From Bradyrhizobium jicamae (GTDB lineage: Bacteria; Pseudomonadota; Alphaproteobacteria; Rhizobiales; Xanthobacteraceae), in contig NZ_JAFCKQ010000005.1 of assembly GCF_018130215.1 (NCBI RefSeq), positions 186,001 to 250,000 on the forward strand: 64,000 bases of DNA, written 5' to 3'. Positions 53,642 to 62,513 of this stretch are shown here, one piece after another. Below the pieces are notes generated by a model. That model worked only from the letters and a program-made list of their open reading frames with translations. It was not told the origin of the DNA and searched no databases. Each line of letters begins with the position of its first letter. Within the stretch, counting starts at the first letter, position 1. The position numbers were made by a program, and so were the translations under genes.

Positions 53642-54456
53642 CCGAGCTTTCCGTTTCGACAACCGCCGCCGGCCACGTTCCGCAGGTTCCCCTGCCGGAA
53701 GCGCCGCCGAAGGTCACGGTACGCAACCTCAACTTCTATTACGGCGAGCACCACGCGCTGAAGAACATCAACCTGACGCTCGGCACCAACCGCGTCACGG
53801 CGTTCATCGGCCCGTCGGGCTGCGGCAAGTCCACGCTGCTGCGCATCTTCAACCGGATGTATGACCTCTATCCTGGCCAGCGCGCCGTTGGGCAATTGAT
53901 GCTGGACCAGACCAACATCCTCGATCCCAGGCTCGACCTCAATCTGCTGCGCGCGCGGGTCGGCATGGTGTTCCAGAAGCCGACGCCGTTCCCGATGACG
54001 ATCTACGAGAACATCGCCTTCGGCATCCGCCTCTACGAGAAGATATCGAAGTCCGAGATGGACGACCGCGTCGAGAAGGCGCTGCGCGGCGGCGCGCTGT
54101 GGAACGAGGTCAAGGACAAGCTGAACGCTTCGGGCCTCTCGCTCTCCGGCGGCCAGCAGCAGCGCCTGTGCATCGCGCGCACGGTGGCGGTGCGGCCCGA
54201 GGTGATCCTGTTCGACGAGCCCTGCTCGGCGCTCGATCCGATCTCGACCGCCAAGGTCGAGGAGCTGATCCAGGAGCTGTCCGAGGACTACACGATCGCG
54301 ATCGTCACCCACAACATGCAGCAGGCTGCCCGCGTCTCCGACAAGACCGCCTTCATGTATCTCGGCGAGCTGATCGAGTTCGACGACACCAACAAGATCT
54401 TCACCTCGCCGAGCGATCGACGCACCCAGGACTACATTACCGGCCGGTTCGGCTAG
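53638..54456 (+). CDS. pstB: Phosphate ABC transporter ATPase
   Basis: A 272-residue ATPase. Walker [12 protein letters not shown] near residue 59, Q-loop [18 protein letters not shown] near 107-124 (the PstB hallmark), signature [13 protein letters not shown] near 168-180 and Walker [14 protein letters not shown] near 188-200. The N-terminal ~25 residues are an extra disordered lead. It starts inside the end of pstA and is followed by palindromic repeats before phoU. Confidence 0.95.
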   Translation: MTELSVSTTAAGHVPQVPLPEAPPKVTVRNLNFYYGEHHALKNINLTLGTNRVTAFIGPSGCGKSTLLRIFNRMYDLYPGQRAVGQLMLDQTNILDPRLDLNLLRARVGMVFQKPTPFPMTIYENIAFGIRLYEKISKSEMDDRVEKALRGGALWNEVKDKLNASGLSLSGGQQQRLCIARTVAVRPEVILFDEPCSALDPISTAKVEELIQELSEDYTIAIVTHNMQQAARVSDKTAFMYLGELIEFDDTNKIFTSPSDRRTQDYITGRFG

Positions 54457-54543
54457 AGCACGATACGGGAAACCGGAGAGCGGTTTTTCGATGGGATCAC
54501 GACCAAACGGGGAATGAATCATGATCCGGCATGGATCATGATT
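54455..54543. repeat. Degenerate GAGCATGATCC-family element plus a second dyad
   Basis: 54455-54504 is a worn copy of the repeat at 9481-9528. Next to it AATCATGATCC (54517-54527), five bases, GGATCATGATT (54533-54543) forms an 11-bp perfect dyad right before the phoU ribosome-binding site. It may affect phoU translation. Confidence 0.7.
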
Positions 54544-54558
54544 GAAGGAGACCAAGCG

Positions 54559-55278
54559 ATGGGTTCTGAACATACCGCCAAGGCATTCGACAGCGACCTG
54601 CAGGAACTCACCCGCCTGGTCGCCGAGATGGGCGGCCTCGTCGAGCGCATGATCACCGAATCCGTCGATGCACTGATCCGCCGCGACGTCGCGCTCGGCA
54701 AGCGCGTCGTCGCCGCCGATATCGAGATCGACAATCTGCAGCGCGTGATCGAGGAGCGTGCGGTGCTGACCATTGCGCGCCGCCAGCCGATGGCGATCGA
54801 CCTGCGCGAGATCGTGGGCGCGATGCGCGTTGCGACCGATCTGGAGCGTATCGGCGATCTCGCCAAGAACATGGGCAAGCGCGTCGCGGCGCTGGAGAGC
54901 GATTTCCAGCCGCTCAAGCTGATCCGCGGCCTCGAGCACATGACGGACCTGGTGCTGTCGCAGGTCAAGTCGGTGCTCGACGCCTATGCCGCGCACGATC
55001 TGCCGGCGGCGATGAATGTCTGGAAGGGCGACGAGGAGGTCGACGCGATCTGCACCTCGCTGTTCCGCGAGCTGCTCACCTACATGATGGAGGATCCGCG
55101 CAACATCTCGTTCTGCATCCATCTGATGTTCTGTGCCAAGAACATCGAGCGGATCGGCGACCATGCCACGAACATCGCCGAGACCGTGTTCTACATGATC
55201 GAAGGGCAGCAGATCACGGACAAGCGCCCGAAGGGCGACATGACCAATTTTGCCACGACTGTGCCGGGTAACACATAA
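54559..55278 (+). CDS. phoU: Phosphate signalling protein PhoU
   Basis: A 239-residue cytoplasmic all-helical protein with two three-helix PhoU repeats. Each shows the metal-binding helix: IVGAMRVATDLERIGDLAKN near residues 81-100 and LMFCAKNIERIGDHATNIAE near 195-214. It couples PstSCAB occupancy to PhoR. The start at 54559 has GAAGGAG upstream; the longer frame from 54514 runs through a repeat. Confidence 0.94.
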   Translation: MGSEHTAKAFDSDLQELTRLVAEMGGLVERMITESVDALIRRDVALGKRVVAADIEIDNLQRVIEERAVLTIARRQPMAIDLREIVGAMRVATDLERIGDLAKNMGKRVAALESDFQPLKLIRGLEHMTDLVLSQVKSVLDAYAAHDLPAAMNVWKGDEEVDAICTSLFRELLTYMMEDPRNISFCIHLMFCAKNIERIGDHATNIAETVFYMIEGQQITDKRPKGDMTNFATTVPGNT

Positions 55279-55282
55279 CTGA

Positions 55283-55332
55283 GAGCATGATCCGGAAAAG
55301 TGGGGACCGGTTTTCCGAGCAGGATCATGCTC
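55283..55332. repeat. GAGCATGATCC inverted repeat (dispersed family)
   Basis: Arms GAGCATGATCC (55283-55293) and GGATCATGCTC (55322-55332) around an ACCGGTTTTCCG-type core. It is nearly identical to the element at 9481-9528 and lies between phoU and phoB. Confidence 0.9.
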
Positions 55333-55392
55333 AAGTGAGATCAGCGTTCGGTTCGCGTCTGGACAACTGAACAAGAGAGAGAACTTAAACCG

Positions 55393-56103
55393 ATGAGCGC
55401 ACGCATTCTGGTGGTCGAAGACGAGGAAGCGCTGACAACGCTGTTGCGCTACAACCTCGACGCCGAAGGCTATGATGTCGAGACCGTCGGGCGCGGCGAC
55501 GACGCCGATACCCGGCTGAAGGAGCGCATTCCCGATCTCGTGGTGCTGGACTGGATGCTGCCGGGCCTGTCCGGCATCGAGCTGTGCCGCCGCCTGCGGG
55601 CACGGCCGGAGACCAAGCAACTGCCGATCATCATGCTGACCGCGCGTGGCGAGGAGAGCGAGCGGGTGCGCGGCCTCGCGACCGGCGCCGACGATTACAT
55701 CGTCAAGCCGTTCTCGGTGCCGGAGTTGCTGGCGCGGGTGAAGGGCCTGCTCCGGCGCGCCAGCCCGGAGCGGCTCGCGACCGTGCTGACCTATGGCGAC
55801 ATCGAGCTCGACCGCGAGAAGCGACGCGTGGCGCGGTCGGGCCGCCCGATCGATCTCGGACCGACCGAGTATCGCCTGCTCGAGTTCTTCCTCGAGCATC
55901 CCGGTCGCGTCTTCAGCCGCGAGCAACTGCTCGATAGCGTCTGGGGCCGCGACATCTACATCGACGAGCGGACCGTCGACGTGCATATCGGCCGCCTGCG
56001 CAAGCTGCTCAATCCGGGCCGCGAGCAGGACCCGATCCGCACCGTGCGCGGCGCCGGCTACGCGCTCGACGATCGCTTTGCCAAGGCCGAGCCGCAGCCG
56101 TAG
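55393..56103 (+). CDS. phoB: Phosphate-regulon response regulator
   Basis: A 236-residue OmpR-family regulator. Receiver domain: acidic pair in VVEDEEALT near residues 7-14, phosphoacceptor Asp in LVVLDWMLPG near 53, Lys in YIVKPFS near 105. The C-terminal winged helix is LGPTEYRLLEFFLEHPGRVF near 155-174 and RTVDVHIGRLRKLL near 196-209. It is fed by PhoR at 49120 and binds Pho boxes such as 50445-50462. The reading frame ends in a repeat/terminator zone. Confidence 0.95.
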   Translation: MSARILVVEDEEALTTLLRYNLDAEGYDVETVGRGDDADTRLKERIPDLVVLDWMLPGLSGIELCRRLRARPETKQLPIIMLTARGEESERVRGLATGADDYIVKPFSVPELLARVKGLLRRASPERLATVLTYGDIELDREKRRVARSGRPIDLGPTEYRLLEFFLEHPGRVFSREQLLDSVWGRDIYIDERTVDVHIGRLRKLLNPGREQDPIRTVRGAGYALDDRFAKAEPQP

Positions 56104-56133
56104 GGCAGCCTGCTCGCGATACGTATCCATACG

Positions 56134-56163
56134 ACGTCGTCCCGGCGAAAGCCGGGACGACGT
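56134..56163. repeat. ACGTCGTCCCGGC hairpin with GAAA loop
   Basis: Perfect 13-bp arms (56134-56146 and 56151-56163) with a GAAA tetraloop, the same family as 31959-31984. Confidence 0.88.
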
Positions 56164-56194
56164 CCACTGATTGGCCAGGCCACAGCGGCATAAA

Positions 56195-56220
56195 AAAATC
56201 CCCGCTTTCGCGGGGATTTT
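56195..56220. terminator. Bidirectional intrinsic terminator between phoB and gcrA
   Basis: AAAATCCCCGC, four bases, GCGGGGATTTT: an 11-bp stem flanked by A-run on the left and T-run on the right. It works on both strands and lies between the converging phoB and gcrA genes. Confidence 0.92.
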
Positions 56221-56237
56221 GCTTTCGAAATCCGACC

Positions 56238-56750
56238 TTATCGCGTCGGCGGCTTGGTCGAGGGCCGGCGGCGATCGGCGGCCGGCTGGTAGGCGACGCG
56301 GGAATGATGCGCGCAATAGGGCAGGCCGGAGAGCGCCTTGCCGCCGCAGAAGAAGAATTCCGGGCTCGAGGGATCGCCGACCGGCCAGTGGCAGGTGGCC
56401 TCGTTCAGCTCGAGCAGCGACAGCCGCTGGCTCATCGGCACCACATTGTCAAAGGCGATCGGATCCGGCTCGAGCTCGACCTCGAAGGCATGGGCCAGCG
56501 CGGTGTTGCCGCGCGATACCGGGCGCGCCACCCGCATCATGTGCTGCGCCGGACGCGCCTTGCGCTGGCGCGGCGCCGCCGTGGAAGGCGCCTTGGCACG
56601 GCCCGACAGCCCGAGCCGATGCACTTTGCCGATCACGGCGTTGCGCGTCACATTGCCGAGTTCCGCCGCGATCTGGCTGGCCGACAGGCCGGCCTCCCAG
56701 AGCTTCTTCAGCTGCTCGACGCGATCGTCGGACCAGGTCAATACCGTCAT
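56238..56750 (-). CDS. gcrA: Cell-cycle transcriptional regulator GcrA
   Basis: A 170-residue GcrA protein. N-terminal DNA-binding part TWSDDRVEQLKKLWEAGLSA and QIAAELGNVTRNAVIGKVHR, then a basic linker and the C-terminal zinc/sigma-binding part (NEATCHWPVGDPSSPEFFFC and CAHHSRVAYQP). GcrA works with sigma-70 at methylated GANTC sites in alphaproteobacteria (established). The start at 56750 opens the conserved domain; a longer frame upstream has no resemblance. It lies alone, with a 484-bp gap before argD. Confidence 0.94.
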   Translation of the reverse strand: MTVLTWSDDRVEQLKKLWEAGLSASQIAAELGNVTRNAVIGKVHRLGLSGRAKAPSTAAPRQRKARPAQHMMRVARPVSRGNTALAHAFEVELEPDPIAFDNVVPMSQRLSLLELNEATCHWPVGDPSSPEFFFCGGKALSGLPYCAHHSRVAYQPAADRRRPSTKPPTR

Positions 56751-57094
56751 CGCATTCTTCCCTTCGCGTTGCGCCGGCCATTTTCGGAGCGGCGCTGCGG
56801 GCCAAGTCTGTCCAAAATCCCTGCAGTCAGAATCCCTTAGCCCTCGCCGGACGCGGTGTTGCGCCCGAACGTGTACGCGAGAACGAAGGCTACTTAGAGG
56901 GTCCAGTACCGCCGCACGAGATGTCGTACCCGACAGGCAAAACGCTACAATATGGCGTGACTCCGGCGCAAGAGTCCGCGGCAGCGCGTCCACATGTTCC
57001 CACACAGTTAAGCACTGCAATGAGGCTTTTCCACCGCACCGGAATGCTACGGATTGCGTATGTTTCGCAGCGCAGGAAGGTCGCGTCGTGACGA

Positions 57095-57122
57095 TTGACA
57101 CGGACCGGCCGCAGCATAGAAT
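57095..57122 (+). promoter_or_regulatory. Sigma-70-type promoter upstream of argD
   Basis: TTGACA (57095-57100), 16 bases, TAGAAT (57117-57122): one of the closest matches to the housekeeping consensus in the window. Transcription should begin near 57129, exactly at the first base of the following hairpin. Confidence 0.75.
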
Positions 57123-57129
57123 GCCCTTA

Positions 57130-57162
57130 CGTGCCGCCTGAAAAGGCGGCACGTTTTGTTTT
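57130..57162 (+). terminator. Intrinsic terminator or attenuator directly after the promoter
   Basis: CGTGCCGCCT (57130-57139), GAAA loop, AGGCGGCACG (57144-57153), then TTTTGTTTT. A perfect 10-bp stem with U-run on the + strand. Given the promoter position, the transcript would be only about 33 nt unless read-through occurs into argD. Confidence 0.85.
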
Positions 57163-57234
57163 CCGAAGCTGGCTGTTGTCGCGCCGGCATCAAGGCGCGC
57201 GGCAATTGTCGGCCTCCAACCGTCAGTGATGGCC

Positions 57235-58440
57235 ATGACCAACAGCGCCGCATCGCATCTGCTTCCCGTCTTCGCCAGGATCGATCTCGGCTTCGAGCGC
57301 GGCGAGGGCGCCTGGCTGATCGCAACCAACGGCGATCGCTATCTCGACTTCACCTCGGGCGTTGCGGTGAACGCGCTCGGGCACGCGCACCCGCATCTGG
57401 TCAAGGCGTTGCAGGAGCAGGCGACGAAGCTCTGGCACATGTCGAACCTGTTCAAGAGCCCGGACGGCGAGGTACTGGCCGCGCGCCTCTGCGAGCAGAG
57501 CTTCGCGGACCTGGTGTTCTTCTGCAATTCCGGCGCGGAAGCGATGGAGGGCGTGATCAAGCTGGTCCGCCATCATCACTTCTCCAAGGGCCATGGCGAG
57601 CGCTACCGCATCATCACCTTCGAGGGCGCCTTCCACGGCCGCACGCTGGGCACGCTCGCCGCCACCGGCTCGGCGAAATATCTCGAGGGCTTCGGCCCGC
57701 CGATGGACGGCTTCGACCAGGTGCCGCATGGCGACATCGAGGCGGTGAAGAAGGCGATCGGCCCGCACACCGCGGGCATCCTGATCGAGCCGGTGCAGGG
57801 CGAGGGCGGCGTGCGCGGCGCGCCGCAATCCTTCTTCAAGGCGCTGCGCCAGCTCTGTGACGAGCACGGCCTGCTGCTCGCCTTCGACGAGGTGCAGACC
57901 GGCATGGGACGCACCGGCGAGCTGTTTGCCTACAAGCGCGTCGGCGTCACGCCCGACGTGATGTCGCTGGCGAAGGCGCTTGGCGGCGGGTTCCCGATCG
58001 GCGCGGTGCTGGCGACCGCAGACGCGGCGAAGGGCATGGCGCCCGGCTCGCACGGCTCGACCTTCGGCGGCAATCCGCTGGCGGTCGCCGCGGCCAATGC
58101 CGTGCTCGATGTCATGCTCAAGCCCGGCTTCTTCGATCATGTGCAGAAGATGTCGCTGCTGCTCAAGCAGAAGCTCGCCTCCGTCGTCGACCGCTATCCG
58201 TCGGTGCTCTCGGAAGTGCGCGGCGAGGGCCTTCTGATCGGCGTCAAGGCCGTGGTGCCCTCGGGCGATCTCGTCACCGCGCTGCGGGGCGAGAAGCTGC
58301 TCACCGTCGGCGCCGGCGACAACGTCGTGCGTTTCCTGGCGCCCCTGATCGTCACCGAGACCGAGATCGACGAGTCGATCGGCAGTCTCGAGCGTGCCTG
58401 CGCGAAACTGGCGGCACAGCCGCAGAAGGCGGCGGGGTGA
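57235..58440 (+). CDS. argD: Acetylornithine aminotransferase
   Basis: A class III PLP aminotransferase of about 401 residues converting N-acetylglutamate semialdehyde to N-acetylornithine in arginine synthesis. Blocks: [20 protein letters not shown] near residues 38-57, [20 protein letters not shown] near 95-114, [13 protein letters not shown] near 217-229 and the PLP Lys in [13 protein letters not shown] near 243-255. Three starts are close (GTG 57226, ATG 57229, ATG 57235) without a clear ribosome-binding site; 57235 was chosen by family resemblance. It is joined to argF by a one-base stop/start overlap. Confidence 0.92.
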   Translation: MTNSAASHLLPVFARIDLGFERGEGAWLIATNGDRYLDFTSGVAVNALGHAHPHLVKALQEQATKLWHMSNLFKSPDGEVLAARLCEQSFADLVFFCNSGAEAMEGVIKLVRHHHFSKGHGERYRIITFEGAFHGRTLGTLAATGSAKYLEGFGPPMDGFDQVPHGDIEAVKKAIGPHTAGILIEPVQGEGGVRGAPQSFFKALRQLCDEHGLLLAFDEVQTGMGRTGELFAYKRVGVTPDVMSLAKALGGGFPIGAVLATADAAKGMAPGSHGSTFGGNPLAVAAANAVLDVMLKPGFFDHVQKMSLLLKQKLASVVDRYPSVLSEVRGEGLLIGVKAVVPSGDLVTALRGEKLLTVGAGDNVVRFLAPLIVTETEIDESIGSLERACAKLAAQPQKAAG

Positions 58441-59366
58441 TGAGCAAACCTGTCCGCCATTTCCTCGATATCAACGAATTGCCGCTTGCCGAGCTGCGCA
58501 ACATGCTGTCGGCCGGCGCCGCCATGAAGGCGGCGCGGAAGGCGCATGAGAAGGCCACGCAGCCGCTCGAAGGCAAGACGCTGGCGATGATCTTCGAGCG
58601 ACCGTCGACCCGTACGCGGGTATCATTCGACGTCGGCATGCGCCAGCTCGGCGGAGAATCGATCATGCTGACCGGCGCCGAGATGCAACTCGGCCGCGGC
58701 GAGACCATCGCCGACACTGCGCGGGTGCTGTCGCGCTATGTCGATGCGATCATGATCCGCATCCTCAATCACGACGCGCTGCTCGAGCTTGCCGCGCACG
58801 CCACCGTGCCCGTCATCAACGGGCTGACGCGCCGTTCGCATCCCTGCCAGGTGATGGCCGACCTGATGACCTTCGAGGAAAATCGCGGCTCGATCGAGGG
58901 CAAGACGGTGGCCTGGACCGGCGACGACAACAACGTGCTGGCCTCCTGGGCCCACGCCGCCGAGCGCTTCAAGTTCAACCTCAACATCGCAACGCCGCCG
59001 GAGCTTGCGCCGAAGAAGCCGATGCGCGACTGGATCAAGGCGACCAATGCGCCGATCGTGCTCGGCACCGATCCGGAGGCCGCGGTGCGCGGCGCGGACT
59101 GCGTCGTCACCGACACCTGGGTGTCGATGGGCGACAAGGAGGGCGAGCATCGTCACAACGTGCTGCGGCCCTACCAGGTCAACGCCAAGCTGATGTCACT
59201 CGCCAGGCCCGACGCGCTGTTCATGCACTGCCTGCCGGCGCATCGCGGCGAGGAGGTCACCGACGAGGTGATCGACGGCCCGCAATCCGTCGTGTTCGAC
59301 GAGGCCGAGAACCGCCTGCATGCGCAAAAGGGCATTCTGGCCTGGTGTTTCAACGCGGTCGCGTAG
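58440..59366 (+). CDS. argF: Ornithine carbamoyltransferase
   Basis: A 308-residue enzyme forming citrulline from ornithine and carbamoyl phosphate. Carbamoyl-phosphate motif [15 protein letters not shown] near residues 52-66, HPCQVMADL near 132-140 and the ornithine/SMG loop ([12 protein letters not shown] near 222-233), with [13 protein letters not shown] near 261-273. Its ATG shares a base with the argD stop (TGATG), so translation is coupled. hslO follows 81 bp later. Confidence 0.95.
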   Translation: MSKPVRHFLDINELPLAELRNMLSAGAAMKAARKAHEKATQPLEGKTLAMIFERPSTRTRVSFDVGMRQLGGESIMLTGAEMQLGRGETIADTARVLSRYVDAIMIRILNHDALLELAAHATVPVINGLTRRSHPCQVMADLMTFEENRGSIEGKTVAWTGDDNNVLASWAHAAERFKFNLNIATPPELAPKKPMRDWIKATNAPIVLGTDPEAAVRGADCVVTDTWVSMGDKEGEHRHNVLRPYQVNAKLMSLARPDALFMHCLPAHRGEEVTDEVIDGPQSVVFDEAENRLHAQKGILAWCFNAVA

Positions 59367-59447
59367 GCGCCAATGCCGTCGCCGGGACGACGATCTCTCG
59401 TCGAGTGAACCCTTTATTTCATGCTCCGAGACCCCAGATAGAGCGCC

Positions 59448-60449
59448 ATGGTTTCACAATCCCCCGACATCAAAATCACGGCCGAGGCGCCCGTTCGCGC
59501 GCCGTCGGCGGTTCCGGTTGACGACGCCGTGCTGGCCTTCGAGGTCGGCGCGCTGGACCTGCGCGGCCGGCTGACCCGGCTCGGCCCCGCCCTCGACGAG
59601 ATCCTGCACAAGCACGATTATCCACCGCCGGTCGGCAAGCTGCTCGGCGAGGCCATCGTGCTGACGACGCTGCTCGGCTCGTCCGTCAAGTTCGAAGGCC
59701 GCTTCATCCTGCAGACCCGCACCGACGGTCCGGTGTCGCTCCTGATCGTCGATTTCCAGGCTCCCGACCGGCTGCGCGCCTATGCGCGCTACGACGCCTC
59801 GCGCCTCAAGCCCGGCCAGACCTCGGGCGAACTGCTCGGCAAGGGCCACCTGGCGATGACCATCGACCAGGGCTCGAACACCAGCCGCTACCAGGGCCTG
59901 GTCTCGCTCGACGGTGGCAGCCTGGAAGAGGCGGCGCATGAATATTTCCTGCGCTCCGAGCAGATCCCGACGCGGGTGCGGCTTGCGGTCGGCGAGGAGA
60001 TGCGCGGCGGCGAGGGCGGCAAGCTGCACTGGCGCGCCGGCGGCATCATGCTGCAATTCCTGCCGAAGGCGCCGGAGCGCGCCAAGCAGGCCGATCTGCA
60101 TCCGGGCGACGCGCCCGAGGGCACGGTCGCGCATGAGGTGCCGGATGACGACGCCTGGGTCGAGGGACAATCGCTGATCTCGACCGTCGAGGATGTCGAG
60201 CTGATCGATCCCGATCTCTCCGGCGAGCGGCTGCTCTACCGCCTGTTCCACGAGCGCGGCGTCCGCGTCTTCACCCCGCAGCCGCTGCGCGCGCAGTGCT
60301 CCTGCTCGCGCGATGCGGTGTCCGCGATGCTCAAGAGCTTCGCCCCGCAGGACCGCGCCGACATGGTCAAGGACGGCAAGGTGGTCGTCACCTGCGAGTT
60401 CTGCTCGTCGGTCTACGAATTCACCCCGCAAGACGCGGGCGTGGAGTAG
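59448..60449 (+). CDS. hslO: Redox-regulated chaperone Hsp33
   Basis: A 333-residue cytoplasmic chaperone activated by oxidation. The C-terminal zinc centre is complete: CSCSRDAV near residue 284 and CEFCSSVYEF near 314, four Cys in CxC-x(~27)-CxxC. The N-terminal part has the extra ~35 residues seen in alphaproteobacterial members, then the Hsp33 fold (LLGEAIVLTTLLGSSVKFEG near 64-83). It follows argF, a common alphaproteobacterial order (argD-argF-hslO). Confidence 0.94.
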   Translation: MVSQSPDIKITAEAPVRAPSAVPVDDAVLAFEVGALDLRGRLTRLGPALDEILHKHDYPPPVGKLLGEAIVLTTLLGSSVKFEGRFILQTRTDGPVSLLIVDFQAPDRLRAYARYDASRLKPGQTSGELLGKGHLAMTIDQGSNTSRYQGLVSLDGGSLEEAAHEYFLRSEQIPTRVRLAVGEEMRGGEGGKLHWRAGGIMLQFLPKAPERAKQADLHPGDAPEGTVAHEVPDDDAWVEGQSLISTVEDVELIDPDLSGERLLYRLFHERGVRVFTPQPLRAQCSCSRDAVSAMLKSFAPQDRADMVKDGKVVVTCEFCSSVYEFTPQDAGVE

Positions 60450-60545
60450 GCGCCGGTCACCTTTGCCCGGATGGAAATCCGCGACGGTCCAGCCGTCGAT
60501 GGTCCTGCCCCGGATTGTGCTGCGCTTGATCCGGCTACGCGGCAG

Positions 60546-60944
60546 TCAGTTCAAGACCCTCTTCCCGTCCGGACTCGGGCTGTCCAGCGAGAACGTCGGC
60601 ACGTCGATCTCGAAACGCTCGCCCGTTTCGCTCACCATCTGGTAGCGGCCGGTCATGAAGCCGGAGGCGGTCGGTAGCGGCACGCCGGAGGTGTATTCAT
60701 AGCGCTCGCCGGGCGCCAGCACCGGCTGCTCGCCGATCACACCTTCGCCGCGCACCTCCTGGCGGCGGCCGGTGGCGTCGGTGATGATCCAGTGCCGGGT
60801 GCGCAACTGCACCGTCTCGGGGCCCGAATTGGTGATCACGATCGTGTAGGACCAGAAATATTCACCCCGCTCCGTCGACGAGCGATCCGGCATGAAGTTC
60901 GGCTCGACGGTGACTTCGATCTGGCGGGTAACTGCGCGGTACAT
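60546..60944 (-). CDS. apaG: ApaG family protein
   Basis: A 132-residue protein with the fibronectin-III-like ApaG fold: VTVEPNFMPDRSS near residues 11-23, YFWSYTIVITNSG near 29-41, LRTRHWIITDATGRRQEVRG near 46-65 and YTSGVPLPTASGFMTGRYQM near 85-104. Linked in enterobacteria to Co2+ resistance and Mg2+ efflux; biochemical role unclear. Start 60944 gives the family N-terminus MYRAVTRQIEVTV. It is convergent with hslO. Confidence 0.92.
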   Translation of the reverse strand: MYRAVTRQIEVTVEPNFMPDRSSTERGEYFWSYTIVITNSGPETVQLRTRHWIITDATGRRQEVRGEGVIGEQPVLAPGERYEYTSGVPLPTASGFMTGRYQMVSETGERFEIDVPTFSLDSPSPDGKRVLN

Positions 60945-61232
60945 TCGGCTTCTTCCGATGGTCTTGGAGCATGATCCGGAGCGCCGCGCCGGTGCAAACC
61001 GTGCGCGGCTTTCCGGGAGGTCACACTCGAACGGTCCCCCATCATATCGAATTGGCGCGCAGGAACCAATCGATTGCCGGGCGGCGCAAAGGTCGTGCCA
61101 TCGCGGTTTCAACATAGTTCCGGCCTAAAGCGCGACGGCGTGCCGCCGCTTTCAGCGCTTTGTCCGCAGGTCGTGGGCCGATATTATCGTTAATCCAACC
61201 GGCGCGGCATCCCGCGGCCGACACGGTGTTTG
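60945..61232. other. 288-bp divergent gap between apaG and the OpgC gene
   Basis: Contains a half copy of the GAGCATGATCC repeat (60966-60977). No gene or clear promoter was recognised; both divergent promoters should lie here. Confidence 0.5.
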
Positions 61233-62513
61233 ATGAACTCGATTGCCGATCCCATAGCCGGCGCGCCCGCTGATGCCAAGGCGTCGAAAACCGAGGCAGC
61301 GAAGACCGAGGCGACGAAGGCCAAGGCGGCTGCGCTGGCGATCACGCTGCCGGCGGCCGGCGAGCGCGAGCTGCGGCTCGACCTGTTTCGCGGGCTCGCG
61401 CTGTGGCTGATCTTCATCGATCATCTGCCGCCCAACCTTTTGACCTGGCTGACGATCCGCAACTACGGCTTCTCCGACGCCACCGAGATCTTCATCTTCA
61501 TCTCCGGCTACACCGCAGCCTTCGTCTATGGCCGCGCGATGCTGGAATCCGGCTTCGTGATCGCGACCGCGCGGATCCTGCGCCGGGTCTGGCAGATCTA
61601 TGTCGCGCATGTCTTCCTGTTCACGATCTTCCTCGCCGAGATCTCCTATGTCGCGACCTCGTTCGAGAACCCGCTCTACACCGAAGAGATGGGGATCATG
61701 GACTTCCTCAAGCAGCCCGACGTCACCATCGTCCAGGCGCTGCTGCTGCGCTTCCGTCCGGTCAACATGGACGTGCTGCCGCTCTACATCGTGCTGATGC
61801 TGTTCCTGCCTGTCATCCTGTGGCTGATGAAATGGAAGCCCGACGTTACGCTCGGCCTGTCGGTGCTGCTCTATGCGCTGACGTGGCAGTTCGATCTCTA
61901 TCTGTCGGCCTATCCGAACGGCTTCTGGGCGTTCAACCCGTTCGCCTGGCAGCTGCTGTTCGTGTTCGGAGCCTGGTGCGCGCTCGGCGGGGCACGCCGG
62001 ATGACGCGCATCCTGGCGTCGAACATCACGATGTGGATCTGCATCGTCTACCTGGTCGCGGCGTTCTTCGTGACGCTGACCTGGTACGTGCCGCAACTCG
62101 GCCACATCATGCCCAAGCGGATCGAGCAGTGGATGTATCCGATCAGCAAGACCGACCTGGACGTGCTGCGCTTCGCGCATTTCCTGGCGCTCGCCGCGCT
62201 GACCGTGCGCGTCCTGCCCCGGGATTGGCCGGGGTTGAAATCGCCCTGGCTGCGGCCATTGATCCTGTGTGGCCAGCATTCGCTTGAGATATTCTGCCTT
62301 GGTGTCTTCCTCGCCTTCGCCGGACATTTCGTGCTTGCCGAGGTGTCTGGCGGGGCCGCGCTGCACGCCCTGATCAGCGTCTGCGGCATCCTGATCATGT
62401 GGGGCATGGCGTGGATCATTTCGTGGTACAAGCACTCCGCCGACAAAAACGCCTCGCGAACGAAAGGCGCCGGCGGCAACGCCGATCTGGCGGGAGGGGG
62501 AGGGGGAGCATGA
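61233..62513 (+). CDS. opgC: OpgC-family membrane acyltransferase
   Basis: A 426-residue inner-membrane protein with about ten hydrophobic segments. The N-terminal ~45 residues are a charged Ala/Lys-rich cytoplasmic lead. The family block RELRLDLFRGLALWLIFIDH (residues ~45-64) with its Arg and His, and GFSDATEIFIFISGYTAAFV near 80-99, identify OpgC, which in Rhodobacter and relatives succinylates osmoregulated periplasmic glucans (established). Start at 61233. It overlaps the next gene by four bases (ATGA), so a functional link with the SGNH proteins is likely. Confidence 0.85.
   Translation: MNSIADPIAGAPADAKASKTEAAKTEATKAKAAALAITLPAAGERELRLDLFRGLALWLIFIDHLPPNLLTWLTIRNYGFSDATEIFIFISGYTAAFVYGRAMLESGFVIATARILRRVWQIYVAHVFLFTIFLAEISYVATSFENPLYTEEMGIMDFLKQPDVTIVQALLLRFRPVNMDVLPLYIVLMLFLPVILWLMKWKPDVTLGLSVLLYALTWQFDLYLSAYPNGFWAFNPFAWQLLFVFGAWCALGGARRMTRILASNITMWICIVYLVAAFFVTLTWYVPQLGHIMPKRIEQWMYPISKTDLDVLRFAHFLALAALTVRVLPRDWPGLKSPWLRPLILCGQHSLEIFCLGVFLAFAGHFVLAEVSGGAALHALISVCGILIMWGMAWIISWYKHSADKNASRTKGAGGNADLAGGGGGA

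Larger units (their letters stand above)
56751..57234. other. 484-bp divergent gap between gcrA and argD
   Basis: No coding frame recognised. The left part should hold the gcrA promoter. The right part holds a consensus promoter (57095-57122) running directly into an intrinsic terminator (57130-57162). Three GANTC sites (56830, 56959, 56972) are present but are not more than chance would give. Confidence 0.7.

Noticed and set aside
53536..56316. Very long open frame (over 900 codons) on the minus strand across pstA-pstB-phoU-phoB
   Set aside because: It is the antisense of well-supported genes and arises from GC-rich codon use; its translation has no family resemblance.
56830..56976. Three GANTC sites upstream of gcrA, two within 18 bp
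   Set aside because: About two are expected by chance in a gap this long, so the cluster is not evidence of CcrM control.
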